From contig JAIXTP010000022.1 of assembly GCA_027483895.1 (NCBI GenBank), positions 1-64,000 on the forward strand: 64,000 nt of DNA. Reading direction: 5' to 3'. Made by a program: the position numbers and the translations under genes. Below, piece after piece: positions 35,342 to 43,556 of this stretch; the stretch's first letter is position 1, and every line of letters starts with the position of its first letter. This DNA is from Hyphomicrobiales bacterium. GTDB lineage: Bacteria; Pseudomonadota; Alphaproteobacteria; Rhizobiales; Beijerinckiaceae. The notes below the pieces were generated by a model. That model saw nothing but the letters and a program-made list of their open reading frames with translations. It did no database searches and had not been told where the DNA came from.

Positions 35342-36055
35342 ATGAACGAAGCCCAGTCGTTCCTGCAGGTCAGCAAGCTGAATCTGTCCGGGCAGGTCTA
35401 TGCGCAGCTGCGCAGCGCGCTGATGGACGGGCGGTTCATTCCCGGCGAGCGCCTGACGATCGCGAATCTCGCAGCGCATTTCGGGACCAGCATCACGCCC
35501 GTCCGCGAGGCGATCTTCCGTCTCGTGAGCGATCAGGCGCTGGAGATGCGCGCGGCGACCGCGATCCATGTTCCGCCCGCGGACGGGACCCGCCTGCGCG
35601 AGGTGCAGCTCGTGCGCCTCGAACTCGAAGGCGCGGCGGCGGCCGCCGCCGCCGAACGCGCCACGGACGAGGACGTCCGCAGGCTGGAGAAGCTGCACCG
35701 GCAGTTCATGGAGGCCGCGGCGGAGGACCTCGCCGAGTCCAGCATCATGAACCGCGACTTCCATTTCGCGCTCGTGCGCATGGCCGGGCTGCCTCTCGTC
35801 GAGAAGATCGTCGAGAATTGCTGGGTGCTGAGCGGGCCCGCGCTGCGCCGATTCATCGAACTTTCGCCGCCCGCCCGCGGGGCCGGGCGGCATCCGCACG
35901 AAGACGTGATCGCGGCGGTCAGGCGACGGGACGGACCGGCCGCGCGCGAGGCGATCGGGCGGGATATCCGGTGGGGGATTTCGATGGTCGAGAAGCTCGA
36001 GTCGTCGGGGGACGACAAGGCTGCTGATCGTGTCGGCGCGAGTGCCGCCCGATGA
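35342..36055 (+). CDS. GntR family transcriptional regulator with FCD domain
   Basis: A 237-residue protein with the winged helix-turn-helix at about 15-75 (PGERLTIANLAAHFGTSITP, then VREAIFRLVSDQAL) and a FCD domain. Metal-site histidines remain in NRDFHFALV and HPHEDVIAAV; the third position region reads GRDIRWGIS, without His. It overlaps the next regulator gene region and probably controls both the transketolase operon and the MmgE/PrpD gene through the shared 21-base motif. Confidence 0.9.
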   Translation: MNEAQSFLQVSKLNLSGQVYAQLRSALMDGRFIPGERLTIANLAAHFGTSITPVREAIFRLVSDQALEMRAATAIHVPPADGTRLREVQLVRLELEGAAAAAAAERATDEDVRRLEKLHRQFMEAAAEDLAESSIMNRDFHFALVRMAGLPLVEKIVENCWVLSGPALRRFIELSPPARGAGRHPHEDVIAAVRRRDGPAAREAIGRDIRWGISMVEKLESSGDDKAADRVGASAAR

Positions 36056-36111
36056 TGCAGGGATCGCTCCACCTCCGATTGGCGCTGCTTCGGGGGGAGC
36101 ATTCCTGCCCG

Positions 36112-37563
36112 ATGGATCTCGCGGATTTCGGTCGCCCGTCCCGCATCGATCTGCGCACGCAGACCAAGTCCGCCCTCTCCGACCGCATCGCGGTCGCGAT
36201 GATGGAACTCATCGCCTGCGGCCGACTCCCGCCCGGAACGCGGCTGCCGCCCGAACGGGCCATCGCCGACGGGCTCTCGGCGAGCCGCGTCTCGGTGCGC
36301 AAGGCGCTCGCCCGCTTGAAGACCGACGGCTATGTGCAGGCCGTCCAAGGATCCGGCACACGCGTCGTCGACGACGAGGCGGAGACGCTTCGCCGGCTGA
36401 TCCTCGCCAATCGCGAGAACATCGAGGATCTCGGCGCGTTCATCGCCTTCTTCGACCGCCAGCTGATCGCCGAAGCCGTGACTTACGCCGACAAGGGCTC
36501 GCTCGCGGCGGCGGCCGCGATCCTGCGCGAAGGAGGCCGGGCGGAAGATCCGCGCGGTCTCGTGGCCTCCACCGTCGAGGTGCGGCTCGCGCTCGCCGAA
36601 TGCGCCGGCAATCCGATCCATCTTCTCGTGACCGAACGTCTGCTGCGCACGATGCGCCGTCTTTTCGGCAGCCGCGTGCGCGGGCGCGGTCCGGCGGAGC
36701 TCGACTTCATCGTCCGCATGCGCTGCGAAATGGCCGATGCGCTCGAGCGGCGCGACGCGGAAGGCGCGGGAGCGGCTCTGGGCCGGATCGAAGCGTTGTT
36801 CGAGGACGGCCGCCAGAGCGGCGAGCCCTCCGGAGGGCCGTCCGCGCGCGACCTTTTCGAGGAGATGCAGATCGCCGGTCCCGAACAGCTCAAGACCAAG
36901 CTGACCCGCGAGATCTCCAACATGATCGCCTCGGGGCAGGCCTGCGAAGGCGGGCGGATGTTGAGCGAGAGGCGGCTCGCGCTCCTGTTCGGCGTCAGCC
37001 GGGCCTCGGTGCGCGAGGCGCTGGCCGAGTTGAAGAACGAAGGTCTTGTGGTTGCGGACGAGCGGTGCGGGACGCGCATCAGCCCGCTGCGCGAGGACCT
37101 GACGCTGCTGGCGGGCGCCGATCTGCGCAACCTCAAGACCGTGGCCGAACTCCGGACCTCTCTCGAAGTCTGGGCGGCGGGGCGTGCCGCGCAGCATGCC
37201 TCCGACGGCGACCTGATGGACCTGCGGCGGATCCTCAACGAGATGCGCCGGCCGAATCTGACGGCGGGCCGGCGGATCGACCTCGACATGCGGCTGCATC
37301 TGACGATCGCGCGGGCCGCGGACAGTGCGGTGCATCTCTACATCACCGAGATCCTGCGGGATCTGATGAGCGCTTATTTCGAATATTCGCTGAAGAACCC
37401 GCTCGTCGCCGGCGGTCGCGAGACGGAGCTTCTCGCGCAGCACGAACGAATCGTCGACGCGATCTGCCGCAGGGACGGGGCCGCCGCACGCGACGCCATG
37501 GCGGGCCACTGCGCGGCCTTCGTCAGGACCTACCGACAGCTGGAGAAGGCGGGCGCCGCCTGA
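36112..37563 (+). CDS. Double GntR-FCD transcriptional regulator (two complete repressor units in one chain)
   Basis: One continuous frame of 483 residues (ATG 36112 after GGGGGGAG; an ATG at 36052 overlaps the previous stop) encodes two successive GntR-FCD units. HTH 1 is at about 22-88 (ERAIADGLSASRVSVRKALA) and HTH 2 at about 257-325 (ERRLALLFGVSRASVREALA). FCD 2 keeps its metal histidines (MRLHLTIA, AQHERIVDAI, AGHCAAF), while FCD 1 has none at the equivalent places (STVEVRLALA, DFIVRMRCEM, AALGRIEAL). A normal GntR is about 230 residues. The chain may act as a built-in dimer with one sensing half. Confidence 0.9.
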   Translation: MDLADFGRPSRIDLRTQTKSALSDRIAVAMMELIACGRLPPGTRLPPERAIADGLSASRVSVRKALARLKTDGYVQAVQGSGTRVVDDEAETLRRLILANRENIEDLGAFIAFFDRQLIAEAVTYADKGSLAAAAAILREGGRAEDPRGLVASTVEVRLALAECAGNPIHLLVTERLLRTMRRLFGSRVRGRGPAELDFIVRMRCEMADALERRDAEGAGAALGRIEALFEDGRQSGEPSGGPSARDLFEEMQIAGPEQLKTKLTREISNMIASGQACEGGRMLSERRLALLFGVSRASVREALAELKNEGLVVADERCGTRISPLREDLTLLAGADLRNLKTVAELRTSLEVWAAGRAAQHASDGDLMDLRRILNEMRRPNLTAGRRIDLDMRLHLTIARAADSAVHLYITEILRDLMSAYFEYSLKNPLVAGGRETELLAQHERIVDAICRRDGAAARDAMAGHCAAFVRTYRQLEKAGAA

Positions 37564-37582
37564 GCGGGCCCGCCTCGTCCGA

Positions 37583-38389
37583 TCAATCGCCGCGGAAGTT
37601 CGGCTTGCGCTTGGCGAGGAAGGCCTCCACCGCCTCGCGATGGTCGCCCGTGCGGTTCGACATCGCCTCATAGGCGACGCTCGCATCCATGATGGTGTGG
37701 ACGATGCGCTTCAGCTCGATATTGGTGACGGTCTTGGTCCAGCGGATCGCCTTCGTCGCGCCGTTGAGGAGCCGGTCGGCGAAGGCCTGAACGGCGGCGT
37801 CGAGCTCGTCCGCGGGCAGGGCGTAGTTGATGAGGCCGATCTGTTCGGCCTTGCGCGCGGGCAGAAGCTCGCCCGTCATCAGATATTCCTTGGCCCGGGC
37901 GAAGCCGACCAGCTGCGGCCAGATCGCGGGGCCGCCGTCGCCGGCCACGAAGCCGATGGAGACATGGGGATCGCCGATCTTTGCGGTCTCGGCGGCGAAG
38001 ACGACGTCGCAGAACAGCGCCAGCGTCGCGCCGAGGCCGGTGGCATGGCCGTTGACCTTGGCGATGAGCGGCTTTTCGAGATCGAGCATAGAGAAGACGA
38101 TGCGCTTCGCCTCGCGCGCGGTCTGCTCGAAGATCTCCGGCCGCGCGATCGCGTCCTTCATCCACGGCACGTCGCCGCCCGCGGAGAAGGCGCGGCCCGC
38201 GCCGGTCAGCACCACCACGTCGCTGTCGGGGTCCTTCGCCACGTCGTAGAACACGTCGGCGAGTTCCTCGTGCATCACCGTGTCGGCCGCGTTCAGCGCG
38301 TCCGGTCGGTTCATGACGATGGTGAGGAGACGACCGCTGCGTTCGATGCGCAGGGTTTCGTAGCGGTTCTCGAGAGGGACCTTCTTCAT
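37583..38389 (-). CDS. Enoyl-CoA hydratase/isomerase family protein
   Basis: 268 residues with the crotonase fold: RPDALNAADTVMHEEL near the start, the oxyanion hole AFSAGGDVPWMKDA, NGHATGLGATLALFCDVVFA with the second oxyanion Gly, and ETAKIGDPHVSIGFVAGDGG. The positions of the two hydratase Glu residues read GDPHVSIG and VAGDGG, so Asp may replace them or the reaction may be isomerisation. It is the last gene of the leftward acyl-CoA operon and overlaps the acyl-CoA dehydrogenase gene by 4 bases. Confidence 0.9.
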   Translation of the reverse strand: MKKVPLENRYETLRIERSGRLLTIVMNRPDALNAADTVMHEELADVFYDVAKDPDSDVVVLTGAGRAFSAGGDVPWMKDAIARPEIFEQTAREAKRIVFSMLDLEKPLIAKVNGHATGLGATLALFCDVVFAAETAKIGDPHVSIGFVAGDGGPAIWPQLVGFARAKEYLMTGELLPARKAEQIGLINYALPADELDAAVQAFADRLLNGATKAIRWTKTVTNIELKRIVHTIMDASVAYEAMSNRTGDHREAVEAFLAKRKPNFRGD

Positions 38390-39459
38390 CGCGCCTTTTC
38401 TCCTTCGCCGAGGATCTCTGACGCGAGCTCCTCGATCTTCGCTTCCGCCGATCCGTCGAGGCCCGCAGCGACGGTGAGCCGCTTGTAGACGTGACCGATG
38501 CGGTATTCCTCAGTGACGCCGATGCCGCCGCTCACCTGGATCATCTTGCCCGCCGCGGGCAGGCCGTGGACGGCGAGCCCTATCTTGGCAGCACGTGCCG
38601 CCGTCGCGCGTTCCGGAGCGTTCGCGGCGATGGCCGCGGCGCTCCACATCGCGAGCGACCGAAGGGTTTCGAGGCTGCAATAGACCTCGGCCATCTTGTG
38701 CCGCACGGCCTGAAAGGACCCGAGCGTCTGGCCGAACTGGCGGCGCTGGTTGAGATAGTCGACCGTGAGCTCGAGCCCGCCCGCAAGCGCGCCCACCGCG
38801 TCGAAGACGGCCGCCGATACGGCGAGGTCGTCGAGCGCCGCGATCTTGTCCCGCGCGGCGGGGCCGCGGGCGAGAACGAGGACGTCCTGCGAGGCGATGT
38901 CGTCGAAGGCGATGCGGGCCGCCGTCCGGCCGTCGATCAGGCGGACGGTACGTGCCCGGCCCGGAGAGAGCGGCACGAGGAACAGCGCCGGTTCGTCCTC
39001 GTCCACGGCGACGATCGCATGCGTGGCACGGTCGGCGCCGAGCGCGAGGCCGCCGGTTCCCTTCAGGGCGATCTCGTCCGACCCTGTCCGCACGGCCGTG
39101 ACGCCGGCGCGGACATAGCAGAAGCGCAATCCGCCTTCGGCCAGTTGCCCGAGTTCCGGACGGTCGGCCGGAAGGACCGCGGGTGCCAGCAGAAGATCCG
39201 CGACGAGCGGTTCCGGGTGGAGCGCGCGCCCGGCCTCCTCGATCACCGAGAGAACCTGTTCGAGGTCCGACCCGACACCGCCCGCGGCTTCGGGCAGGCC
39301 CATCATGAACCAGCCGAGTTCCGCGGCTTCCGCCCGGATCCCGTCGAGATCCGCTGCGGTGCGGGGGACGTGCGTCCACGGGCTGCGCTCGGCCAGAAAG
39401 GCCCTCACGCTGTCCCGCAGCATCGTGTCTTCGGCGAGGCGTTCGGCGTCGCGTCTCAT
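38386..39459 (-). CDS. Acyl-CoA dehydrogenase family protein, short alpha-type subunit
   Basis: 357 residues, shorter than usual acyl-CoA dehydrogenases. It has the N-terminal helical domain, a degenerate middle sheet region (YVRAGVTAVRTGSDEIALKG) and the C-terminal helical domain with QRRQFGQTLGSFQAVRHKMA and QVSGGIGVTEEYRIGHVYKR. The QFGxxIGxFQAxxH motif contacts FAD. Its pairing with the second dehydrogenase gene 10 bases upstream resembles heteromeric enzymes of sterol side-chain oxidation. Confidence 0.88.
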   Translation of the reverse strand: MRRDAERLAEDTMLRDSVRAFLAERSPWTHVPRTAADLDGIRAEAAELGWFMMGLPEAAGGVGSDLEQVLSVIEEAGRALHPEPLVADLLLAPAVLPADRPELGQLAEGGLRFCYVRAGVTAVRTGSDEIALKGTGGLALGADRATHAIVAVDEDEPALFLVPLSPGRARTVRLIDGRTAARIAFDDIASQDVLVLARGPAARDKIAALDDLAVSAAVFDAVGALAGGLELTVDYLNQRRQFGQTLGSFQAVRHKMAEVYCSLETLRSLAMWSAAAIAANAPERATAARAAKIGLAVHGLPAAGKMIQVSGGIGVTEEYRIGHVYKRLTVAAGLDGSAEAKIEELASEILGEGEKAR

Positions 39460-39469
39460 GCGCAGTCCC

Positions 39470-40621
39470 TCACCGCAAGCCCAGCGTCGTTCCGGCGATG
39501 ATCGTCTTCTGGATCTCGTTCGTGCCCGCGTAGATCGTGACCACGCGACGGAACAGATGCCGTTCGGTCCAGCCGGCGGCCTCGTCGTCGGCCGTGTCGT
39601 GAGGCAGTTCGAGCGCCCGCTCGCCGAGGACGTCCATCGCCAGTTCGCTGATGGTCTGCTGCAGCTCGGAGCCGATCACCTTGACGATCGAGGCTTCGGG
39701 GCCGGGCTCGCGGCCTTGGGTCTGGTCGATCAGGATGCGCAGCACGGTGACTTCGAGCGCGGCGAGATCCGTCTCGACCAGAGCGAACCGCCGCCGCAGG
39801 CCGGGATCGGTGCGGCGCTCGCCCGTGAACCGCGCCTTCAACCGCTCGAATTCGCGACGGGAGCGATGCACCTGCGCATTGTTCGTGCGCTCATGGGCGA
39901 GCAGGAATTTCGCATAGGTCCAGCCCTTGTCGACATCGCCGATGAGCGCGTCGTCCGGGACCGTCACGCCGTCGAGGAAGACGGTGTTGACGCTGTGGCC
40001 GCCGTCGATGGTGAGCACGGGATGCAGCGTGATCCCCGGCGACTTCATGTCGATGATGAAGAGCGACAGACCCGCCTGCGGCTTCACGGCCGCATTCGTG
40101 CGGGCGAGGCAGATCATGAAATCCGCGAAATGGCCTTCGGTGGTCCAGGCCTTCTGCCCGGTGATGACCCAGCCGCCCTCGGTGCGCTCCGCGACGGTCC
40201 GCAGGGAAGCGAGGTCGGAACCAGCGTCGGGCTCGGAATAGCCCTGACACCAGAACTCGTCGCCCGAGAGGATCGGCGGGAGATACCGCGCCTTCTGCGC
40301 CTCGGTGCCGAAGGTGTAGAGCGTGGGGCCGACGAGATAGAGCCCGAAGACGCTCGTCGGCGGGGCGTCCGCCCGCGCGCATTCCGATTCGAAGATGAAG
40401 CGCTGCACCGGCGTCCAGCCCGGCCCGCCGAATTCGACCGGCCAGTGATGCGCGCCCCAGCCTTTCTCGTGAAGAAGCCGGTTCCAGAGCGCCATCTGCT
40501 CGCGCGACAGATGGATGCCGCGCCGCGTCGCCCGTGCCAGGTCGGGCGGCAGGATGCGGCCGATCACGTCCCGGATCTCTTCGCGGAACCGACGTTCATC
40601 GCGGGTCAGGAAAGCGTCCAA
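39470..40621 (-). CDS. Acyl-CoA dehydrogenase family protein, beta-type subunit
   Basis: A TTG at 40621 preceded by AAAGGAG gives 383 residues; the longer frame upstream runs antisense through the quinone oxidoreductase gene. It has the FAD/acyl-CoA motifs WCQGYSEPDAGSDLASL and VITGQKAWTTEGHFAD, the DGVTVPDDALIGDVDKGW segment and the end-motif VTIYAGTNEIQKTIIAG. It begins with an elongated N-terminal domain typical of FadE-type chains. It probably forms a heteromer with the shorter dehydrogenase and oxidises an acyl-CoA at the alpha-beta carbons. Confidence 0.9.
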   Translation of the reverse strand: MDAFLTRDERRFREEIRDVIGRILPPDLARATRRGIHLSREQMALWNRLLHEKGWGAHHWPVEFGGPGWTPVQRFIFESECARADAPPTSVFGLYLVGPTLYTFGTEAQKARYLPPILSGDEFWCQGYSEPDAGSDLASLRTVAERTEGGWVITGQKAWTTEGHFADFMICLARTNAAVKPQAGLSLFIIDMKSPGITLHPVLTIDGGHSVNTVFLDGVTVPDDALIGDVDKGWTYAKFLLAHERTNNAQVHRSRREFERLKARFTGERRTDPGLRRRFALVETDLAALEVTVLRILIDQTQGREPGPEASIVKVIGSELQQTISELAMDVLGERALELPHDTADDEAAGWTERHLFRRVVTIYAGTNEIQKTIIAGTTLGLR

Positions 40622-40725
40622 GGCGGCAGGCTCCTTTCGTTCCGGAAACGGTGCCCGAAGCGGCTCGACCTCAGCAAGATCGCAACTGGTGCCGTCCCAA
40701 GACCAATCCCGGACGGCCTCGCGCC

Positions 40726-41706
40726 TCAAGGAACCAGGACGATCGCGCCGACCGTGTCGCCGGAGGCGAGACGCCGATGGGCTTCCGCCGCATCGGTCAG
40801 CGGCAGGCGCAGGCCGATGCGCGGCTTGACCGCGCCCGAGGCCGCCATCGCGAACATTTCGTCGGCGGCGGCCTGCAGATCGGGGACCGTGCGCATATGG
40901 GCGAAGACGCCGGGCACCGCCACCGAGAGCGACCGGCGGGGCCCGAGATCCGCGAGAGCGACCCGGCCGAGCGGGGCTCCCGTCTGGCCGAGATTCACCG
41001 CCACGCCGAAGGGCTTCATGCATTCGAGGGAACGGGTCAGAACGTCCCCGCCGATGCCCTCGCAGACCATATCCACGCCCGCGCCGTCCGTGAGGCGCAG
41101 GGTTTCGGCCACGAAGTCCTGCTCCTTGTAGAGGATGACCTCGTCGCACCCGGCTTCGCGGGCGATGTCGATCTTGTGACGTCCGCCGACCGTGCCGATC
41201 ACGCGTGCGCCGAGCGCCTTGGCCCAGCCCGCCATCAGCACGCCGAGCCCGCCCGCCGCGGAATGGAGCAGAAGGGAGTCGCCCGGGCCGAGCCGACGCA
41301 CGCGCGAAAAGATCATGTGCGCGGTCATGCCCTTCAGCATCAGAACGGCGGCGTCCTCGTCCGAGATATGGGCCGGAAGCCTGACGAGCTTCTCAGCGCT
41401 CAGGATGCGGGCGGAGGCATAACTGCCGAAGGGCGGACCGGCATAGCCGATGCGGTCGCCGATGCGGAGCGAGCGGACCTCCGCCCCGACGGCCTCCACC
41501 ACGCCCACGCCTTCGATCCCGACGGGCCCGGGCAATTGCGGAAGGGGAAAGATGCCCTTCGTCTGATAGATGTCGTGGAAATTGACGCCCACGGCCGTCT
41601 GGCGAAGCAGGACCTCGTTCGGCCCTACGGGGCCCAAGGCGACCGATACGGGGTGCAGACGCTCCGAGCCGTCATAGGCGTCGATCCGCATTTCGGTAGC
41701 TTGCAT
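40726..41706 (-). CDS. NADPH:quinone oxidoreductase family protein (zinc-free MDR)
   Basis: ATG at 41706 follows GGAGGG and gives 326 residues, against an in-frame ATG at 41718 and 41769. It has VGVNFHDIYQTKGIFPLPQLPGPVGIEGVGVV, of which GVNFHDIY and GIEGVGVV are the QOR signatures, and the nucleotide motif HSAAGGLGVLMAG. No zinc-binding cysteines are seen. Members reduce quinones or enones with NADPH. It is the first gene of the leftward acyl-CoA operon, with a 104-base gap before the dehydrogenases. Confidence 0.9.
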   Translation of the reverse strand: MQATEMRIDAYDGSERLHPVSVALGPVGPNEVLLRQTAVGVNFHDIYQTKGIFPLPQLPGPVGIEGVGVVEAVGAEVRSLRIGDRIGYAGPPFGSYASARILSAEKLVRLPAHISDEDAAVLMLKGMTAHMIFSRVRRLGPGDSLLLHSAAGGLGVLMAGWAKALGARVIGTVGGRHKIDIAREAGCDEVILYKEQDFVAETLRLTDGAGVDMVCEGIGGDVLTRSLECMKPFGVAVNLGQTGAPLGRVALADLGPRRSLSVAVPGVFAHMRTVPDLQAAADEMFAMAASGAVKPRIGLRLPLTDAAEAHRRLASGDTVGAIVLVP

Positions 41707-41768
41707 TCGGCCCTCCATCGTCGTGGGGCGAACTGAAGACGCGTCCGGCCGCAGCGGCAACACGCTCA

Positions 41769-41788
41769 TTGGTCTGCATAGGAGACCA
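41769..41788. promoter_or_regulatory. Inverted repeat TGGTC-N9-GACCA, copy 1
   Basis: The sequence matches TTGGTCTGCATNNNNGACCA and has perfect five- to six-base arms (TGGTCT/AGACCA). It lies in the 152-base divergent region between the quinone oxidoreductase operon and the CoA ligase gene. The same motif occurs at 43441-43460 before the Liv transporter operon. Confidence 0.6.
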
Positions 41789-41858
41789 GCCGGCCGTTTG
41801 ACGCCGCCGGGCGAAGGCCGCGTGATCCCGACATGACCAAGGGCTCCACGACCGCGCC

Positions 41859-43424
41859 ATGATCGATCCAGCCTCCGTGCTTCGACTTTCGGTTCCGCAG
41901 CTCGTCGCGCGGAGGGCCGCCGAGCACCCGAACGAAATCGCCCTTTCGGTTCATTCCGTCCGCGGCCGGCGCGACCGGCTCACCTATCCCCAGCTCGTCG
42001 CGCGCATGGAGGCGACCGCATCGGGTTTTGCGGCGCTCGGGTTGAGGAGCGGGGACCGGATCGCGGTCTTTCTGGAGAATTCCGCGGGGCGGGAAGCCTT
42101 CTTCACGGCGCTCGGCGCCTTGCGGATCGGTGCTGCGGTCGTGCCCTTGAACACGCGCTATGCGGACGAGGAACTCGGTCATGCGCTCGCGCTGGCCGAT
42201 CCCGTCGCGGTCGTCTGCACGGCGGCCTCCGCCGAGCGCATCAAGCGGCTGCATCCCGCCACGCGGCCCTTGATCGTCGGAGACGTGCCGGCCGAGAGCG
42301 GTTTCGAGATCTGGCCCGAGCCTCTCGATGTCGAAGAGGTCGCGTTGCCGCCGGAGGATGCCGATCCCGACCGCCTCGGTTGCCTGCTGTTCACCTCGGG
42401 CACGACCGCGCGCTCGAAGGCCGTGATGCACAGCCATTCGACGATGATCGGCGCCGGGCTGAGCTGCGGCGCCGCGCTGGGCCTGCGGCCGGGCGATCTC
42501 TATCAGGCGGGATGGCCGTTCTTCACGAGCTCGCCGATGAATCTCGGCGCGACGGGCTGCTGGGTCTTCGGTGCGGGCTTCGTCTTCGAAGAGCCGCTCG
42601 ACAATCGCGGGCGGCTAAGGCTGATCGCCTCCGAACGGACGACCTATTACCACGGCGTCCCCTCGGTCGTGCATTTCATGATCGACGAATTCGCGCGGCG
42701 ACCGACGGACGTTTCCAGCCTCCGTCGCCTCGGCTACGGCGGCTCCGCCATGCCGCCGGAAGTGATCCGGACCATCGCCGAGCTCTGGCCGAACGTCGAA
42801 CAGGTGCAGATCTACGGGATGACGGAGAGCGGCCCCGCCGGCACGCGGCTCGAGCCCGACCGGATGTGGGACAAGCTCGGATCGATCGGTACGGCGATGC
42901 CGTTCTGCGAGATCCTCGCCGTCGACGAGGACGTGCGCGAGGTGCCGCGCGGCACGACCGGAGAGGTCCTCATCAAGGGGCCCGGCGTGGCCAAGGGCTA
43001 TTTCAAGAACCCCGAAGCGACGGCGGAAGCCTTCGTGCAGGGCGGGATCCGGACGGGGGACGTCGGCAGCATCGACGAGGAGGGCTTCCTGTTCTTCTCC
43101 GACCGCAAGAAGGACATCATCAATCGCGGCGGGCTGAAGATCGCCTCCGTCGCGGTGGAGGAAGTGCTCTATCGCCATCCGGCGGTGCGCGAGGCCGCCG
43201 TCGTGGCGGTCCCTCACCCCGATCTCGGCGAGGACGTCGCGGCCTGCATCGTCGCGAAGCCCGAGGCACGGATCGACACCGACGAGCTGGGCGGTTTCTG
43301 CGCCCGTTATCTCGCCGACTACGCGCGACCGCGACGCTGGCTGGTTCTCGACGAACTGCCGAAGAATCCGATGGGAAAGATCCTCAAGAAGGATCTCCGC
43401 GCGCGTTTCGCGGAGGGGGCGTGA
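41859..43424 (+). CDS. Acyl-CoA synthetase (AMP-forming), FadD-like
   Basis: 521 residues of the ANL adenylating family. The P-loop is LLFTSGTTARSKAVMHSH, the adenine-binding motif is QIYGMTESGP, and RTGDVGSIDEEGF with SDRKKDIINRGGLKI mark the hinge. The catalytic lysine is in NPMGKILKKDL near the end. It activates a carboxylic acid to its CoA thioester with ATP. It is divergent from the acyl-CoA dehydrogenase operon that would process that thioester. Confidence 0.92.
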   Translation: MIDPASVLRLSVPQLVARRAAEHPNEIALSVHSVRGRRDRLTYPQLVARMEATASGFAALGLRSGDRIAVFLENSAGREAFFTALGALRIGAAVVPLNTRYADEELGHALALADPVAVVCTAASAERIKRLHPATRPLIVGDVPAESGFEIWPEPLDVEEVALPPEDADPDRLGCLLFTSGTTARSKAVMHSHSTMIGAGLSCGAALGLRPGDLYQAGWPFFTSSPMNLGATGCWVFGAGFVFEEPLDNRGRLRLIASERTTYYHGVPSVVHFMIDEFARRPTDVSSLRRLGYGGSAMPPEVIRTIAELWPNVEQVQIYGMTESGPAGTRLEPDRMWDKLGSIGTAMPFCEILAVDEDVREVPRGTTGEVLIKGPGVAKGYFKNPEATAEAFVQGGIRTGDVGSIDEEGFLFFSDRKKDIINRGGLKIASVAVEEVLYRHPAVREAAVVAVPHPDLGEDVAACIVAKPEARIDTDELGGFCARYLADYARPRRWLVLDELPKNPMGKILKKDLRARFAEGA

Positions 43425-43440
43425 CCGAGGGACGCGGCAG

Positions 43441-43460
43441 TTGGTCTGCATTCCGGACCA
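43441..43460. promoter_or_regulatory. Inverted repeat TGGTC-N9-GACCA, copy 2
   Basis: TTGGTCTGCATTCCGGACCA repeats the motif at 41769-41788, with identical first 11 bases and the same N9 spacing. It lies 97 bases before the binding-protein ATG at 43557. It could link the Liv transporter and downstream genes to the same regulator as the acyl-CoA genes. Confidence 0.6.
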
Positions 43461-43556
43461 AGGCCGCGGTTGCGGGCTCGGTCGCACCGCCGGAAGCTCG
43501 AACCAAAGGGATCGAAAGAATCCCGCAATGAACGAAACAAGGGAGGAAGTGACCCA

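Noticed and set aside
37564..37582. Terminator between the double GntR and the enoyl-CoA hydratase genes
   Set aside because: GCGGGCCCGC is a palindrome without a loop or T-run in a 19-base gap; not enough for a terminator call.
35533..37686. Leftward frame of 717 codons
   Set aside because: It is antisense to two GntR genes with convincing domains; the predicted protein has no recognisable fold.
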